The position numbers and the translations under genes were made by a program. Shown here piece after piece: positions 12,401 to 23,436 of a DNA stretch of 64,000 bases (position 1 is its first letter; each line of letters opens with the position of its first letter). The DNA comes from Aphelocoma coerulescens. Taxonomy: Eukaryota; Chordata; Aves; Passeriformes; Corvidae. The DNA lies in the NCBI RefSeq assembly GCF_041296385.1, contig NC_091023.1:21666924-21730923 (forward strand), read 5' to 3'. Under the pieces are notes generated by a model. That model ran no database searches, was not told the origin of the DNA, and saw nothing but the letters and a program-made list of their open reading frames with translations.

Positions 12401-13292
12401 CCCCTCTAAAAGCTGACAAATTCTGCTTTGTCAGATAAGCAACAGGAGAATATTGGCCAGATGTAAGGGATGTTATTCATATCACTAAATGCTCTTTTAG
12501 AAGGAAATATTTTTAGTTGGTAGAGTAATCCCTAAAACAGTGCAGCCTGTAACACAAAATACGAGCTTTCAGCAAGCCTTTAGTGTCTGCAAGTGAGAAT
12601 TGATCCAAAAACTGTTATCATTTTTTACCATTATTATTACTAAGACTGTGGCAAAGCTCATGACTTCAATTTGGCCCAGCCCAGAAACCTCAGGGAGCAT
12701 CTGAATCTCACGGCTGTGCTACACAGCCCAAAATCCACAGAGGCAATTTCTGAACACATGGTTGAGTATTCTTGAACAGAGGCAGCTCAGTTAAAGGCTG
12801 ATGGATCCCCAAGATAAAGGAAAACAACAAGGGGGAACAAATTCATCCCTTACACGGTGGTGAGGAGCCGGTGTTTGGGGAGTTCATTAAACTGCAGGAT
12901 GAAGCTGTGGTGTCCCTCTGGTGCTCACATGAATTCTGACCCATTGGTGCTTTCACAGCCAGGCAAGAAAAGCATCAGAGCTGAGCTTTGTCTCTCCAGT
13001 GTCAGCTTAGTGGATTATCAGAGCATTACAGCCTGTCCAGCCTCAATGAACAAACAGCACATCTCCAAACAGGAAGTTTTCTTGGATACCACAAATGTTG
13101 CAGTAGCAACCCAACAGCCTCCACTCATCTTGCTGCAGGCTTATTTTAACAAGTCTCTCAGCCCACCCAGCAACGAGCTCTAAAAAGGAATTAGCAAAGT
13201 CCCTGAAATATCTGGTAAATATTTGTGTAAACTTAATTTGCTTTAGAGAAAGTATCGTGTGATTAACCCTGAGAGTTCTGAAAAACACAGCA
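9452..13292. other. Gene-free DNA with one signal-peptide-like frame
   Basis: No confirmed gene. The 87-codon frame at 9959-10222 (plus) begins with a hydrophobic segment (residues 8-22) and lies 12 bases after a good acceptor-like sequence (pyrimidine tract ending CAG at 9946), but an in-frame TGA lies between the acceptor and the ATG, and I recognise no family. A 9-bp perfect stem with a 3-nt loop (10280-10300; the outer bases extend it to about 11 pairs with one wobble) follows it. TCATAGAATCAG at about 11661-11672 resembles an antisense CR1 tail but diverges at once. The 108-codon frame at 12857-13183 is unrecognised. Confidence 0.6.
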
Positions 13293-13500
13293 TTGGAAAA
13301 ATTTCTTCACCAAAAGAGTTGTCAAGCATTGGGACAGGAAAGCTGTGAAGTCACTGTTGCTGCAGGTACTTAGATGTAAATGTGGCACCTGGGACATGGT
13401 TTACTGGTGGCCTTGGCAGTGCTGAGTTAATGGTTTTTCCACCCTAAGTGATTCTATACTGTCATGATTCTATGTATGATTCTACATATGATCCTACGAC
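13293..13500 (+). mobile_element. CR1 LINE, 3'-end fragment
   Basis: The match to the avian CR1 3' end runs from AATTTCTTCACCAAAAGAGT and TTGTCAAGCATTGGGACAGG through GATGTAAATGTGGCACCTGG, GACATGGTTTACTGGTGGCC and TTGGCAGTGCTGAGTTAATGG to a terminal array of ATTCTATG-like units at 13449-13500. It is about 200 bp long, 5'-truncated with no coding region, and carries small deletions after GGGACAGG (the CTGCCCAGGG-type block is mostly lost) and before the terminal array. The terminal octamers are spaced irregularly (GATTCTAT, GATTCTATG, GATTCTAC, GATCCTAC), so the array has decayed or been disrupted. It lies in the same orientation as the copy at 4 kb. Non-functional for transposition. Confidence 0.9.
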
Positions 13501-14264
13501 TGTCATACCCACAGTGTTTTATTTTTATGCTGGGGTGAATGTTTATTCTATGAAAAAGTGGTAGTGGAGACAATTTTCCCCAAAAGTTCAGTGCTCACAG
13601 AAAGTATCTCTGAAGCTACACTTGAACAGAAGAATTTTTAGACTGTGAGAGGCTTGAAAGATGAACCAAAAGCACTTAAAATGGAAAGGTACTTAAAATC
13701 TGCTGGTAACCTCCACTTTTTGAGAAGTATGTACAATATAGAGTCTTGCAAATGCAAGGACGATTTCTCACCAAGATAAAAAAAACCTAACTAAAGAAAA
13801 TGAAGAGACAGACCAAAAAGTCAGTACTAGTAAATACAGTTTATGGTATAAAAAAAAGATAAAATAAAGAAGTACCAAGAATAAGGGAAAACACAGCTGT
13901 CTCCTTCAATTGGAACTCTGGCCCATAACTGTTAGCTGGGGGTTTACATTCCAGGATGCAATAATTGAAGGTCATGAGTGGAAATCCCCCATTGCTTTTA
14001 GTTCACAGCTAAACCAAAATGAAGGTAGGTGACAAACACTTCTTGATTGTTTCTGTCAATCATTTTTCCAGCCAAAATGAGAAAAACTACACAGGGTTAA
14101 CTGAGAAAGCAGAGTTGGAGCTCCTTTGATAAAAATGGGAATTGAACTCATGGGACTGGGCTGCTGAGAAAGACTTTGTAACGTATTTTCATCTTTCCCA
14201 GGATTTTTTTTTTTTTTTCCTAAATTCTCTAGACATTTTGCAAAATCCACATTTATTCACTGGC
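13501..14264. other. Gene-free spacer with T15 tract
   Basis: No gene. A T15 run lies at 14204-14218. GGGAATTGAACTCATGGGAC near 14139-14158 faintly resembles the 3' part of an MIR/L2-type repeat, but the flanks do not support it and it is not called. Confidence 0.6.
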
Positions 14265-14335
14265 ATTTAGGGAGTGAACCAAACCTGCTGAAGTCAACAG
14301 GAGTCTTTTCATTGACTTCAGTGACCTTTACATCA
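14265..14335. repeat. Old amniote dyad-type repeat
   Basis: A 10-bp perfect inverted repeat, CTGAAGTCAA (14288-14297) and TTGACTTCAG (14312-14321), surrounds AGTCTTTTCA. This matches an interspersed sequence I remember as common in reptile and bird genomes, of the form 'CTGAAGTCAATGGGAGTCTTTCCATTGACTTCAATGGG...'. I cannot name the family with certainty; it may be the end of an ancient DNA transposon. The stem alone could arise by chance in a window this size, so the call rests on the sequence resemblance. Confidence 0.4.
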
Positions 14336-15960
14336 GTTTTTTTAGAAAGACAGACAGAAGAGAGACGGAAGGAAGGTCTGATAAAACTTCCCAATTTGGC
14401 CATTGTGTTTTTACTTATGAAAGCGTCTGTAATATTAACTTTTTTCCAGCTATATGTGACAAAATAAGTAAATTTGACTGACTTCTTTACTGTGGTAGAT
14501 GTTATGAGCACTGGATAGTTATCTGAGGAAATACAATATATTAATCTTAGACAATCCATGGAAGAAGAAAAATGTGACCCCACATACAATAAATACATTT
14601 CTCGCTATTCTTGAACATACATTGAATTAGCTATTGAAGAAATTGAATACAGTGAAATGTTAAATAAATTTAATTTTAACTGAAAACCACATGCCAAAAA
14701 CTACATTGAATTCGATATTAAAATGACTAAGTAAAAAATATGATAAAATAATATGCTTTATCAGAAAAGGCTTAAAATGAGAAAAATTAAAGCATTTGTC
14801 TTCCATGGTTAGACAAGACTTTCTATTCTGTTCATTCAAACCCTTCTTGCTAGCTGCTACAGTTTAAATATTAATATCAACATAAAATTTAAATGAGAAA
14901 AATAAATTTTAGACACCCAAAAGCAATTTTCAACATTCTAGTACTAAACTAGAGCTTATTACTTGCTAACACGTCCCTTCCCAAAGCTGTGCATAAAACA
15001 CACACTCACAAAAGGCACCAAAACCAGAATTATTGTATCCAGCCCTGCCTATTCCTATGGAATACCTGTAGTGCCAGAGGGTATATCCAAGGCTCCCAGT
15101 TCTGTAATCAGCCCTGAACTGTGCCTTCCTGACAAGAACAAGTAAACATTTTGGTAAGGACTTCTCTAAATCTGGCCTAAATATTTTAATATGTCACACA
15201 TCCTGAATCATTTTCTTGCATTTTAAGGAAAGGTTTCTTCAGTTCTTGCACCCCGTCAAAACCAGGCAAGCTTTCTCAAGCTAAATATTCTATACTGCAC
15301 CACATTTATCCTGCACATTTATCCTGTTTTATTACACATTTTAAGGGAAAATGCAAGTTTCAGGCCATTCAGCTGGTCCCAGCAACAGAATCTGAAATGC
15401 TGAAGCTAAAGAGAAAACACAGCTCTTTAGTCTCCTCTGAGTAATAGCTATCCAGAGCCCACTACAGTGGGTTTAGTTTTCAACCTACTGAAGGATATAC
15501 GGCTAAATTAATATTTCATGTTCTTTTCTAACAAAACTTATTGCAAGAAGCTACTCTGTACTGGCACAGAAGAGAAGGATCCTGTAATTTCATAGACTTC
15601 CAATGCCTCTCAGACCCTCCAGCCACTGGTTACAGATGCCAACATTAACTGCATATTGCAAATCTTCAGGGCCTAAGACACGGGGTCCTAAAGTGATTGC
15701 AGCTAACCCAGGGTCCAAGTCACCTGCACACAGGCTGAGGCAGAACACATCCCCTTCAACAAGAAATGGTCACCACAAAATTTATCAGCTTTTGCTAAGC
15801 CATATTAACTCTTAAAAACAATTATAAGCAGATGAAATCAAGAGCTTTCCCAATAACTTGTGATAGATGTTGGACTCTGGAGGGATTCTATACATTCTAT
15901 ACTTCGTAATTCTTCTTTAATGTTCCTTTTTTTCCCAGCTTTTTAAAAATTAAATTAAAT
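14336..15960. other. Gene-free unique AT-rich DNA
   Basis: No gene. The region 14590-14960 is strongly AT-rich. The 113-codon minus-strand frame (14257-14598) partly translates the dyad repeat and has no recognisable domain. No other repeat was identified. Confidence 0.65.
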
Positions 15961-16210
15961 TCCTTCTTTTGTGTGTTATAGACTTCCTTTTCTATTGTCC
16001 TTACACCTCCTGCTGTCTCCCCAGTACCTTTCTGCATTCTTTCATATTTTCCAGCCCCACTCTATTCATCCTTTTCCATCCTTTACCTCTGCATTTCTGG
16101 CAGTTCTCACCTTCCCACTTGCTCCCTCCTTTAGCTCCTTTCCTTTCTCCTTCAGCTTTCTCATTTTCCAGAATAATTAATTTCCTCCATCCTTGCCCTC
16201 CCATCCTGTT
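15961..16210 (+). repeat. Pyrimidine-rich strand-asymmetric tract
   Basis: By direct count, each 60-base line from 15961 to 16200 is about 78-80% C+T on the plus strand, in runs such as TCCTTCTTTT, CTCCCTCCTTTAGCTCCTTT and CCTTTCTCCTTC. It is not a perfect tandem repeat; it is a degenerate polypyrimidine stretch with polypurine on the minus strand. The Lys/Glu/Gly-rich minus-strand frame (16001-16204) and the Ser/Phe/Leu-rich plus-strand frames (15969-16226) are by-products of this bias, not genes. Such tracts can form triplex DNA or be remnants of decayed CT repeats. Confidence 0.75.
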
Positions 16211-19200
16211 ACTTGCTCGGTTTTAAGACATGCCTCAGTGTTCTCACTGGTGACAGAGTGCTGCACTGAACAGGCAACAAACTCCAGGCATGCTCAACAT
16301 CTACAGTCAGAGACAAGGACTGGCATTATAAGTCTGATTGCACAAGACTTCAGACTTGTTTGTACTATCTGAAGGGTCTGACATGTTCTTTGCTTTTGGT
16401 TTTAGTGTTGTGAGGGGTTTTTTTTCCCAACAGTAGAGGCACACATAGTTTAGCAAGCACTGCTTTTGTTCGAGCATGGCGTGAAGGAAAACAGAGATAA
16501 CCCCCAAAGTCCCCTGTGTCACATTATTTTCCACATATTTCACCCAGTATTTGAGAGCATAAAATCCAATCAATCTCATCCTGAATTGCAGGGAGCTCTT
16601 CCCAGTTCTTTAAAAAGCAAGCAGGCCAGTGATTTGTCTTATTTATCCCACACTTCCATTAGGTTTTTAAGAGACAGCAGCTTTATTTTGCAATAACAAC
16701 ATGGCTTGGTACTGCAGAACGGAACACCTCCTCACAGCAAACCTCTGAGAAGTTTCAAAGGCTGCAATATTGAAATGGGAGAAACCAAGTAATTCTCATT
16801 GTTTGCCATGATGCTGAAAGATTTTTAACACTTCACAACTTGAGGATGAGCAAAAAAATACATCTCTGCATATGAGAAACCTGAATTAATTTAAAAAGCA
16901 ATGGTTAGTGAGATTGCTGTATACAAAGTATTATAGCATCATTTAACAGGATGAGTGAATGTTTGCAAAATGACAGGGTTGTGCTCATATTTTGTCAACA
17001 AGTGGCTGCTTCAGTGATTTATAAAAATCCTCTCGTAGTTCCTTTTGTACAAAGAGTTTCCATTTTTATTTTGTATAGCTCTGCCCACTCCAGTCTGGCA
17101 TTTAATTATGAATTCTCAAGAAACCTCTCATTCAATGCAAAAAGTTCCTTTTGTACGAGGCCTTTGACAAGAGGACAGAAGGTCCCCATGATTTTTCCTG
17201 TCTTTTGTTAAATCATGAGCTAATATAAGCAAACCTCATCATCTGTCAGGATAAACTGCTCTGTTACACTGCCACTGCTGGAAACCCTGCCGAGCAGGCA
17301 GCACCCAGGCCTCTCAGCCTTCTGTCACTGACCTGGACAGACAGCTTTTGTGTCCTTTAGGAATCCTAAAAAGCAATTTTGCTACTGATGTTCCTGTCTG
17401 TAGATATTTTTAAATCTTAAAAGCCACATGAAAGGTTTTATATTACAAAGATTACCTAGAAGTCTCTAATCATACAAGACAATCTCACACTTACATCTGC
17501 TCATCATTCATAAAAGGAATGGCATGCTAATGATGGAAATAACTTGGAAAATTAACTCTTTCAATTTTAAGACTGAAAATTTTCTTCAATACCAATGTTT
17601 GTGATCTAGAAGCCTTACAAAAACACAAAGACCTCTGCCCAAACAAAGTGCACAACGTCTTTAAAGATGCTGCTTGAATGATCTAAGAAGTGTTCTCATT
17701 GTTGATTCACTTTTGTGATATTTTTGCTCTTTGTTTGCTGAATCCTCCCAGTGAAAATGTCACCTCAATTATTGCCTTTGCGCTTGGGAGAATGTCAGGG
17801 ACCAAAAGGTAGCATTATAATACTGCATGTATAAAGCTCAGTTCTGAAAAATTTAAGGCCTATAGAAAGACTCCAAATCCTGTTTGGTCATGAAAAAAAA
17901 CAGATACTTGCACCTCAATCAGTTTTCATTTACAGTCCTGCATTCACTGCAGACCCTATAAGGTTTAGGATCTATTTATATGGACTACATTTTGGCTGGT
18001 TCAGAAGTATTTGCCTCTCTTTACTATCCTTATCGATTAATAAATGAAAGCTGACTATGTCAGAAATCCTTTACCTTGTAACTATCTTGCTGTTTTCTTG
18101 GATATTCCATCTTCTCTGCAAAGCCAAAGACTGTTACAGAACAAGTTAAATGCAAGAATTTAATAATCCTAATTATCTTCCAAGTTTAGGATATCTTGCA
18201 CATAGAATTTTTTTTTGTTTATATGTACCTATAAGTGTGAATTTCGGAAGACTGGTGGCTTCTTTATGGCAATTCTACTCTAACAAACTACAGGAAGCAT
18301 ATGTAAATAGTGTAGCAAATTAAATGCAGATGACTAAAAATTATCAATAAAGCAGGTTGTGGCACTTCAGTTTCATGTGCTCAAATTTTATTGAGCACTC
18401 CAATTTATATGTTGTCATCATTAGAGTTAATATTTACATGCTCCAATCACACTAAACGAGCAGGTCCTTAATTTCAGTGATTTTTCAGCAGTTGCTCTAA
18501 TTTCTGCCTCTTCACTTGTAGCTGGAAGTTGTTCTCTTTTTGCTACTGAGATATCATCACCCAGCTAGGGAGGTGTGTGTACACCCTTTCTGTATCACTA
18601 AATGTTCTTACTTTGCTAGACTTTCTTGTTCTCTTTTACTCAGAGAAGTAAAAATACAAGGAACCAATAACATGAGCATGTTCATTATCAGTAGCAAAAC
18701 TACCCAGACTGAGATGTGAGAGCAGTACATGAAAAAAGTGGACGTTTCACAAAAAAAAGAGATTGAGATTACTAGCTATTGAGATTGCAATCACATAAAA
18801 GACACAGACAACACGATGCTAATATCTTGATATTAAATGCATACCCATTTATTTCCATTTGTGCCTCATCTACACTAAACCCTCCAGCTATTGAAAATAG
18901 AAATCTTGTGGCTGAGCAGCATCACAGATGACAACAGCAGTACCAGCATTCCTTTGTTATATACTTCCCTACACAGTCTTCATCTTCAATTTGTGCACTT
19001 TGTCCTCATTCAGAGAGTTTGTTGCACCCCCTTTCTGTGACTGGATTCACCAGGGCAAGCCCTTGCACACGTTACAAGCTCCCCTCAGGAATGCTCAGTG
19101 TTAAAAACCCCTAACACTGGATGTTATACAGCACATTCCAGGAGCAATAAGAACAATTGATGGCGATTACAGCAAATTTTATAAGACAGTAAAATAGACA

Positions 19201-20270
19201 ACCAGAAAATGTAAAGACAGCAATTTATGGGACACACGAGAGTGCAAAGCTCTCCTTCTGCCACCGCATCTGTATTGCAATTGATCTCCAGGACAGAAAC
19301 TCCAGTGTCAACCAGCTTAACTCAGCATTTTGTTGACAGCCAGCCCATGAACAAAAGCTTTGGTGCCTGCTTTAGGACAAATCCATCCAGTCATTTTCCC
19401 AGCATGGGAGCTGGGCTTTTTGACAGGCAATGCTGAAGCGAGAACAGAGAAACCCAAGCATAAATGCAGTTGTGCAATACCACCTTCTGGTTGCTGGAGG
19501 TCACCAGCATAACCTGCAGTTGAAAGGTCCTGGCTAATATTCCAAGAGAGATCTGCTCCAAAGCCTCACGTACCAGCTCAGATCTGCTTCCAGAGCTGGC
19601 CTGCACCTTTCATAATCATACCTTCACAGAGTGTGTAGGTTGAAGGAGTCAGGATTTGTTTTTACACATGATATTCTCCAAAGCCAGTTTTTCAACTTAC
19701 TGCACAGAAAATCTGCTTCAGCACTCACTGAGAATAGTGCTGTCAGAAAGGGGAGATCTCTTCACTGACATTCACAGAAATAAATAAGTAGTGCCATCCC
19801 TCCTTTTTATGGAAAACAGTCTCTAATTCCATGTCTTTATTATATAGCTATGTGCAACACTGGTGGCACTCAAAGACCAGCTGACAAAGGCTGGCACCAA
19901 ATGCAACAATGGATTCTGACTGCATGGTATTTTACATTCCTGTAAAGCAGCACTGCAGGCACTGTGCATTACTTTCAGGCTGACCCCAGCACTGAGAAGG
20001 TGCCGAGCCCACACCACAGGATGCTGCCAGGGCAGAAACAGAAATAATCTCCAACAAAGCTGTCAAGCAGGGACAGGGAAGTTCTCCACAGCAAAAACCT
20101 CAGTCAGTGGGAGGTGAGGCAAGGAGGGGGTCAAACACAGCCAAGGGCCTGTTGGGAGCTCAGCATGTCTCTGTAGCCGTAATGCTCAGGTAAAATGTTT
20201 CCTTCCAAGGGCTCCCAGGTGTACAGGTGCTAGAGTTCAGGTAAACTAATAGGAATCTAACATTCAGCAT
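16211..20270. other. Gene-free unique DNA
   Basis: No gene, RNA gene or confident repeat. Frames are all under 95 codons. ATTTTATTGAGCACTCCAAT near 18386-18405 slightly resembles the terminal part of an antisense MIR/L2 copy (ATTTATTGAGC), but the adjoining sequence does not follow. The part from 19230 onward is somewhat GC-richer and grades into the next block. Confidence 0.65.
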
Positions 20271-21205
20271 TTAAAAATCTTTACCACTGCCAGTGGTAAA
20301 GAGATCTTCCTTGTCACCAGACAGGTTGCAATTTAGCAACTGAAGGGAAAACACATTTGTTTGAGCAGTTAATTTGTTCTCCTGGGGGCTGAAAGCCATC
20401 TCAGAAGTTGTTCTTTGTCTGTAAACAAAGGCGGGGGGCAAAGAGTGCCCACAGGATCTGCTGATCCTGGAACAGCATTGACCTGGATACTTTGTGAGAT
20501 CGTGCTGACAATTCAGTAAAAACACATTCCTCCATTCCTGATTATGCCCGGATTCACAGGTGTTATCCCAGAGTTTAGAGTTCCGCTGAACTAGACACAC
20601 CAATGCACCAGGGTTCACAGCCCACTTGAAGCCATGGTTAACTTCCCCCCATTTCCATTTTACAAGAGGAAAGACATAAACACAGAAAGGTGTAGAGTCA
20701 CACAGGCCCTCCTGTCCCCTCAGCTCAGACTCTCCTGCACACCTGGGGCAGCACTCCCAGCAGGGCACTGCAGCACCAGAGACAACATTTGGGGTTTTTA
20801 TGTACAGGTGCCTCATATTATTACTTCTAGTAGTAAAAGCCTGCTCTCTGGGGCACTTTGCATAGCCTGTAAGTACAAGCATGAGCACTGCTTGTGGCTG
20901 ATGGGGCCAACATCATCCTGGCAACTGCACAGGGTCCAGCACCTACGCCCAGACATGATGTGAGCAGGGATGAGCGTCTGGCTGGGGAGCCCCTGGGCCC
21001 CTCTGGTACCAACTCCTGTTTCCAGAGGTTTGCAGCCAGGCTGGAAAAACTCACCCCTGACAAAAGCACAGCACAAAGGGCCAGCTTCTGTTGGTTTTCC
21101 CTCCATTGCTCTTGTTTACAAGCCAGAATTAACTTCTTGCTAGGGAGTATGAAAGGCCGAGCACAAGTCAGCTTGCCCTGGAAATTATTGGCCCATGAAA
21201 CTTAA
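20271..21205. other. GC-richer block with long overlapping open frames
   Basis: This block carries the longest open frame of the window, 205 codons on the minus strand (20271-20888). It is overlapped by plus-strand frames (20634-20963 and 20894-21205) and by two further minus-strand frames between 20813 and 21106. Low stop density in several frames at once is what locally higher GC produces, and argues against a single real coding strand. The 205-codon product is Cys-rich (14 Cys, including a C-x2-CC-x2-C cluster), with no signal peptide, no membrane segment of convincing length and no family I recognise. I do not call it a gene; protein and transcript searches would decide. Confidence 0.5.
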
Positions 21206-23284
21206 ATTTGACAAACTGCTAATTCATGCTATTTAACTGCTCTTTTTAATCCAAGAAGCAGTGTAAATAAAGCTAATAAAATCTGATGAGAGATTCATGT
21301 CTGACTGAAGCAGTAATTCCTTTCCAAAGAAATATAATCAACAGATTTATGACATAGACTGGAGGAGCCATTGCAACCTCGTGGGTAATGGATCTTGGGC
21401 CAAATCCCGCACCCAGCTGGGCTAAACACATTTTTGTTCTAGATACAGAGTAGAAGTTTCACATAATTTTAACACATTCATTTTCCCACTGGCATTCCTC
21501 AGCCTGCAGAGGAGACATGCGCAGCTCTGCGGTTACAAAACCACTTCACTGAAAAAAGCTCTATCAGGAACAGCAATTCAAGTAGGAGAAACTGGAATAG
21601 TTATTTGCATCACTTAACTGTAGTCATCCATGAAGCAATCAAAAGCCACTGTGGAAAGAGGTGCAGGAGCGCTGCCATGAGGAGAGAGAGGGGCTGAGGC
21701 AGCTGAGCCTCCACTTCAGCCCCTCCTCAGGTGAGGCTGCAGAAATTTTGTGCTGTTTTGGGTCCCGTGGAGGGAGAAGAGCTCCAGCCTCCCCAGGTCC
21801 CCTGTGAGGGGCTGGTTTGGATTTAGAGAAATTTCATATCACCTTGGAGCAACTGGAAATGCTTTATCTGCTGATAATCCACCTCCCAGCAGGAGGACAC
21901 ATAATCCCCCACGTGCCTGACTAGCTGCACGAATTGGGAGAGAATTAGTTTTTCCCCAAAACACAAGGACATTGAGAGGTTAAATGAAGAGCTGATAGTC
22001 ACTGAACAATGTATCAAATTCCTGAGGGATGTAAAAGTAAAGTCACCAGCTGTCCTTAGCCTAATGCCAGACGTCGATCCAAAAACAAGAGGGAAAACTT
22101 CCATTTGAGGAGAAATTAGACAAAAATCAGAATTATCAAAATCTGGTGGGAGGATTCATGACTGCAGTGTCGAAGTCCCTAAATATGCCCAGACAGGGAG
22201 AGCAGCAAGCCCAGCTAGGGCTGAGGAGAGAAAGTCTTACTGCTCCAAATTATTCACACATCAGACATCCTGGAATGGATTAAAGTCCTATCTGACAGCA
22301 GCAATCATTAATGTGTATTACAGAGCCCAGCATTAGATCAAAGAGCAGCATTTAACATGTATGATAAAGAGAAGGAAAAATGCATTATCCAAGATGCCAT
22401 CAGTCTGGAGGACATATATGAATTATCTTGTGGTGCCATTACTCAAATATCCCTAAAGAAGGTGTAAACAATCACAGCCTGGTTATATTTGCTGTGTGCA
22501 GACACAGCTCATGTCCAACAAGGCCTATCCATAAACATAAACAATAACTGGGCTTCTTAATTCTTACAGGAGGAAAAAACCCAACAAACTGTAATTCCAT
22601 TATTACAAGAGAAGATTGACTTACTTTAAAAGCCATCCTGAATGAAAGGAAAAGGGAAAGCTGCACTGCCAAAAGTCTGTCTCTAAAACAACAACAAAAA
22701 TCCTGATTGCATTGCATTAAAACTTAAATTTAAAAGATAGCTGGCAAGCTCTAATAAAAAAAAAAACAAACCCTGTAACAAATAGTGAGGCATAATAAGG
22801 AAATGGAATCTATCAGTGAGGCATACATCCATTATTATTATTAAGATTTTCAAAATATCAATAAAGATGCATAAAAATGATTATTCACTAAGCACTCCTG
22901 TTTATGTCTGGAAAAACAGAAGATATGTGGTTATGCTACACAGTTCATTTAGAGGGGGTTTTATCCCTACAGTAATTAAAGAAAACCAGTCATCTAATAA
23001 TGGCAGATTTTAAAAATGAGTAAAATGTTTCACGTCTTCTATGAGAATTATCTGCCTTCTAATACATCTTGGTATACTGCAGAAATTCCAGGAGACTAAG
23101 AAATTAAACTGTTTGGGCAAAAAATGTGAAGTGCAAAGCAAATGAAATCTGTATCTGCAACTCACTGGGTTGACTTTGATCATGAGAAAACAGGTACCAG
23201 CTGCCAAGTGAGTAAAGAAATTGGAAGGGAAAAAAAATTGTGCCATTCACCTTGGTTTTATAAACATGTTTTTAAGTCTTCTCC
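21206..23284. other. Gene-free DNA, possible conserved block at 22.2-22.4 kb
   Basis: No gene. A GC-richer patch lies at about 21660-21800. The sequence at 22240-22440 is non-repetitive and rich in short AT cores, the sort of composition seen in conserved non-coding elements; this is only a suggestion. An A11 tract lies near 22755. Confidence 0.6.
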
Positions 23285-23303
23285 AAAAAAAAAAAAAAAA
23301 AAA
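23285..23303 (+). repeat. Poly(A) tract, A19
   Basis: Nineteen consecutive A residues. No retroposed gene body, AATAAA-type signal close upstream or target-site duplication was recognised, so it is called a simple homopolymer and not the tail of a processed pseudogene. Confidence 0.95.
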
Positions 23304-23406
23304 TTGCTCTCAGCTTTAGTTGACAACAAAAACCTCTCTGTGAGACATTTAATGTTGAAGCACACAATGTTCTAATAAAAAAATAGCATTACACAGAATT
23401 AAAGTG

Positions 23407-23436
23407 GCACATTTAAATGTGCTAAATGTGCACATT
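23407..23436. repeat. Two adjacent short palindromes
   Basis: GCACATTTAAATGTGC (23407-23422) is a perfect 16-bp palindrome, and AATGTGCACATT (23425-23436) is a perfect 12-bp palindrome two bases later. They share the ATGTGC/GCACAT core, so the segment can pair in more than one way. A single 16-bp palindrome is about what chance predicts in 64 kb; the adjacency is the unusual part. Confidence 0.9.

Noticed and set aside
14100..14170. MIR/L2-like relic at GGGAATTGAACTCATGGGAC
   Set aside because: A single short resemblance without the core landmarks in order.
18380..18480. Antisense MIR/L2 end at TTTATTGAGCACTCC
   Set aside because: The neighbouring sequence does not continue the expected pattern.
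20271..20888. 205-codon minus-strand frame as a protein-coding gene
   Set aside because: No recognisable family, several other frames are open in the same GC-richer block, and there is no supporting splice or promoter structure. Kept only as a finding to check.
23285..23303. A19 tract as the tail of a processed pseudogene
   Set aside because: No gene-like sequence, poly(A) signal or target-site duplication was recognised upstream.
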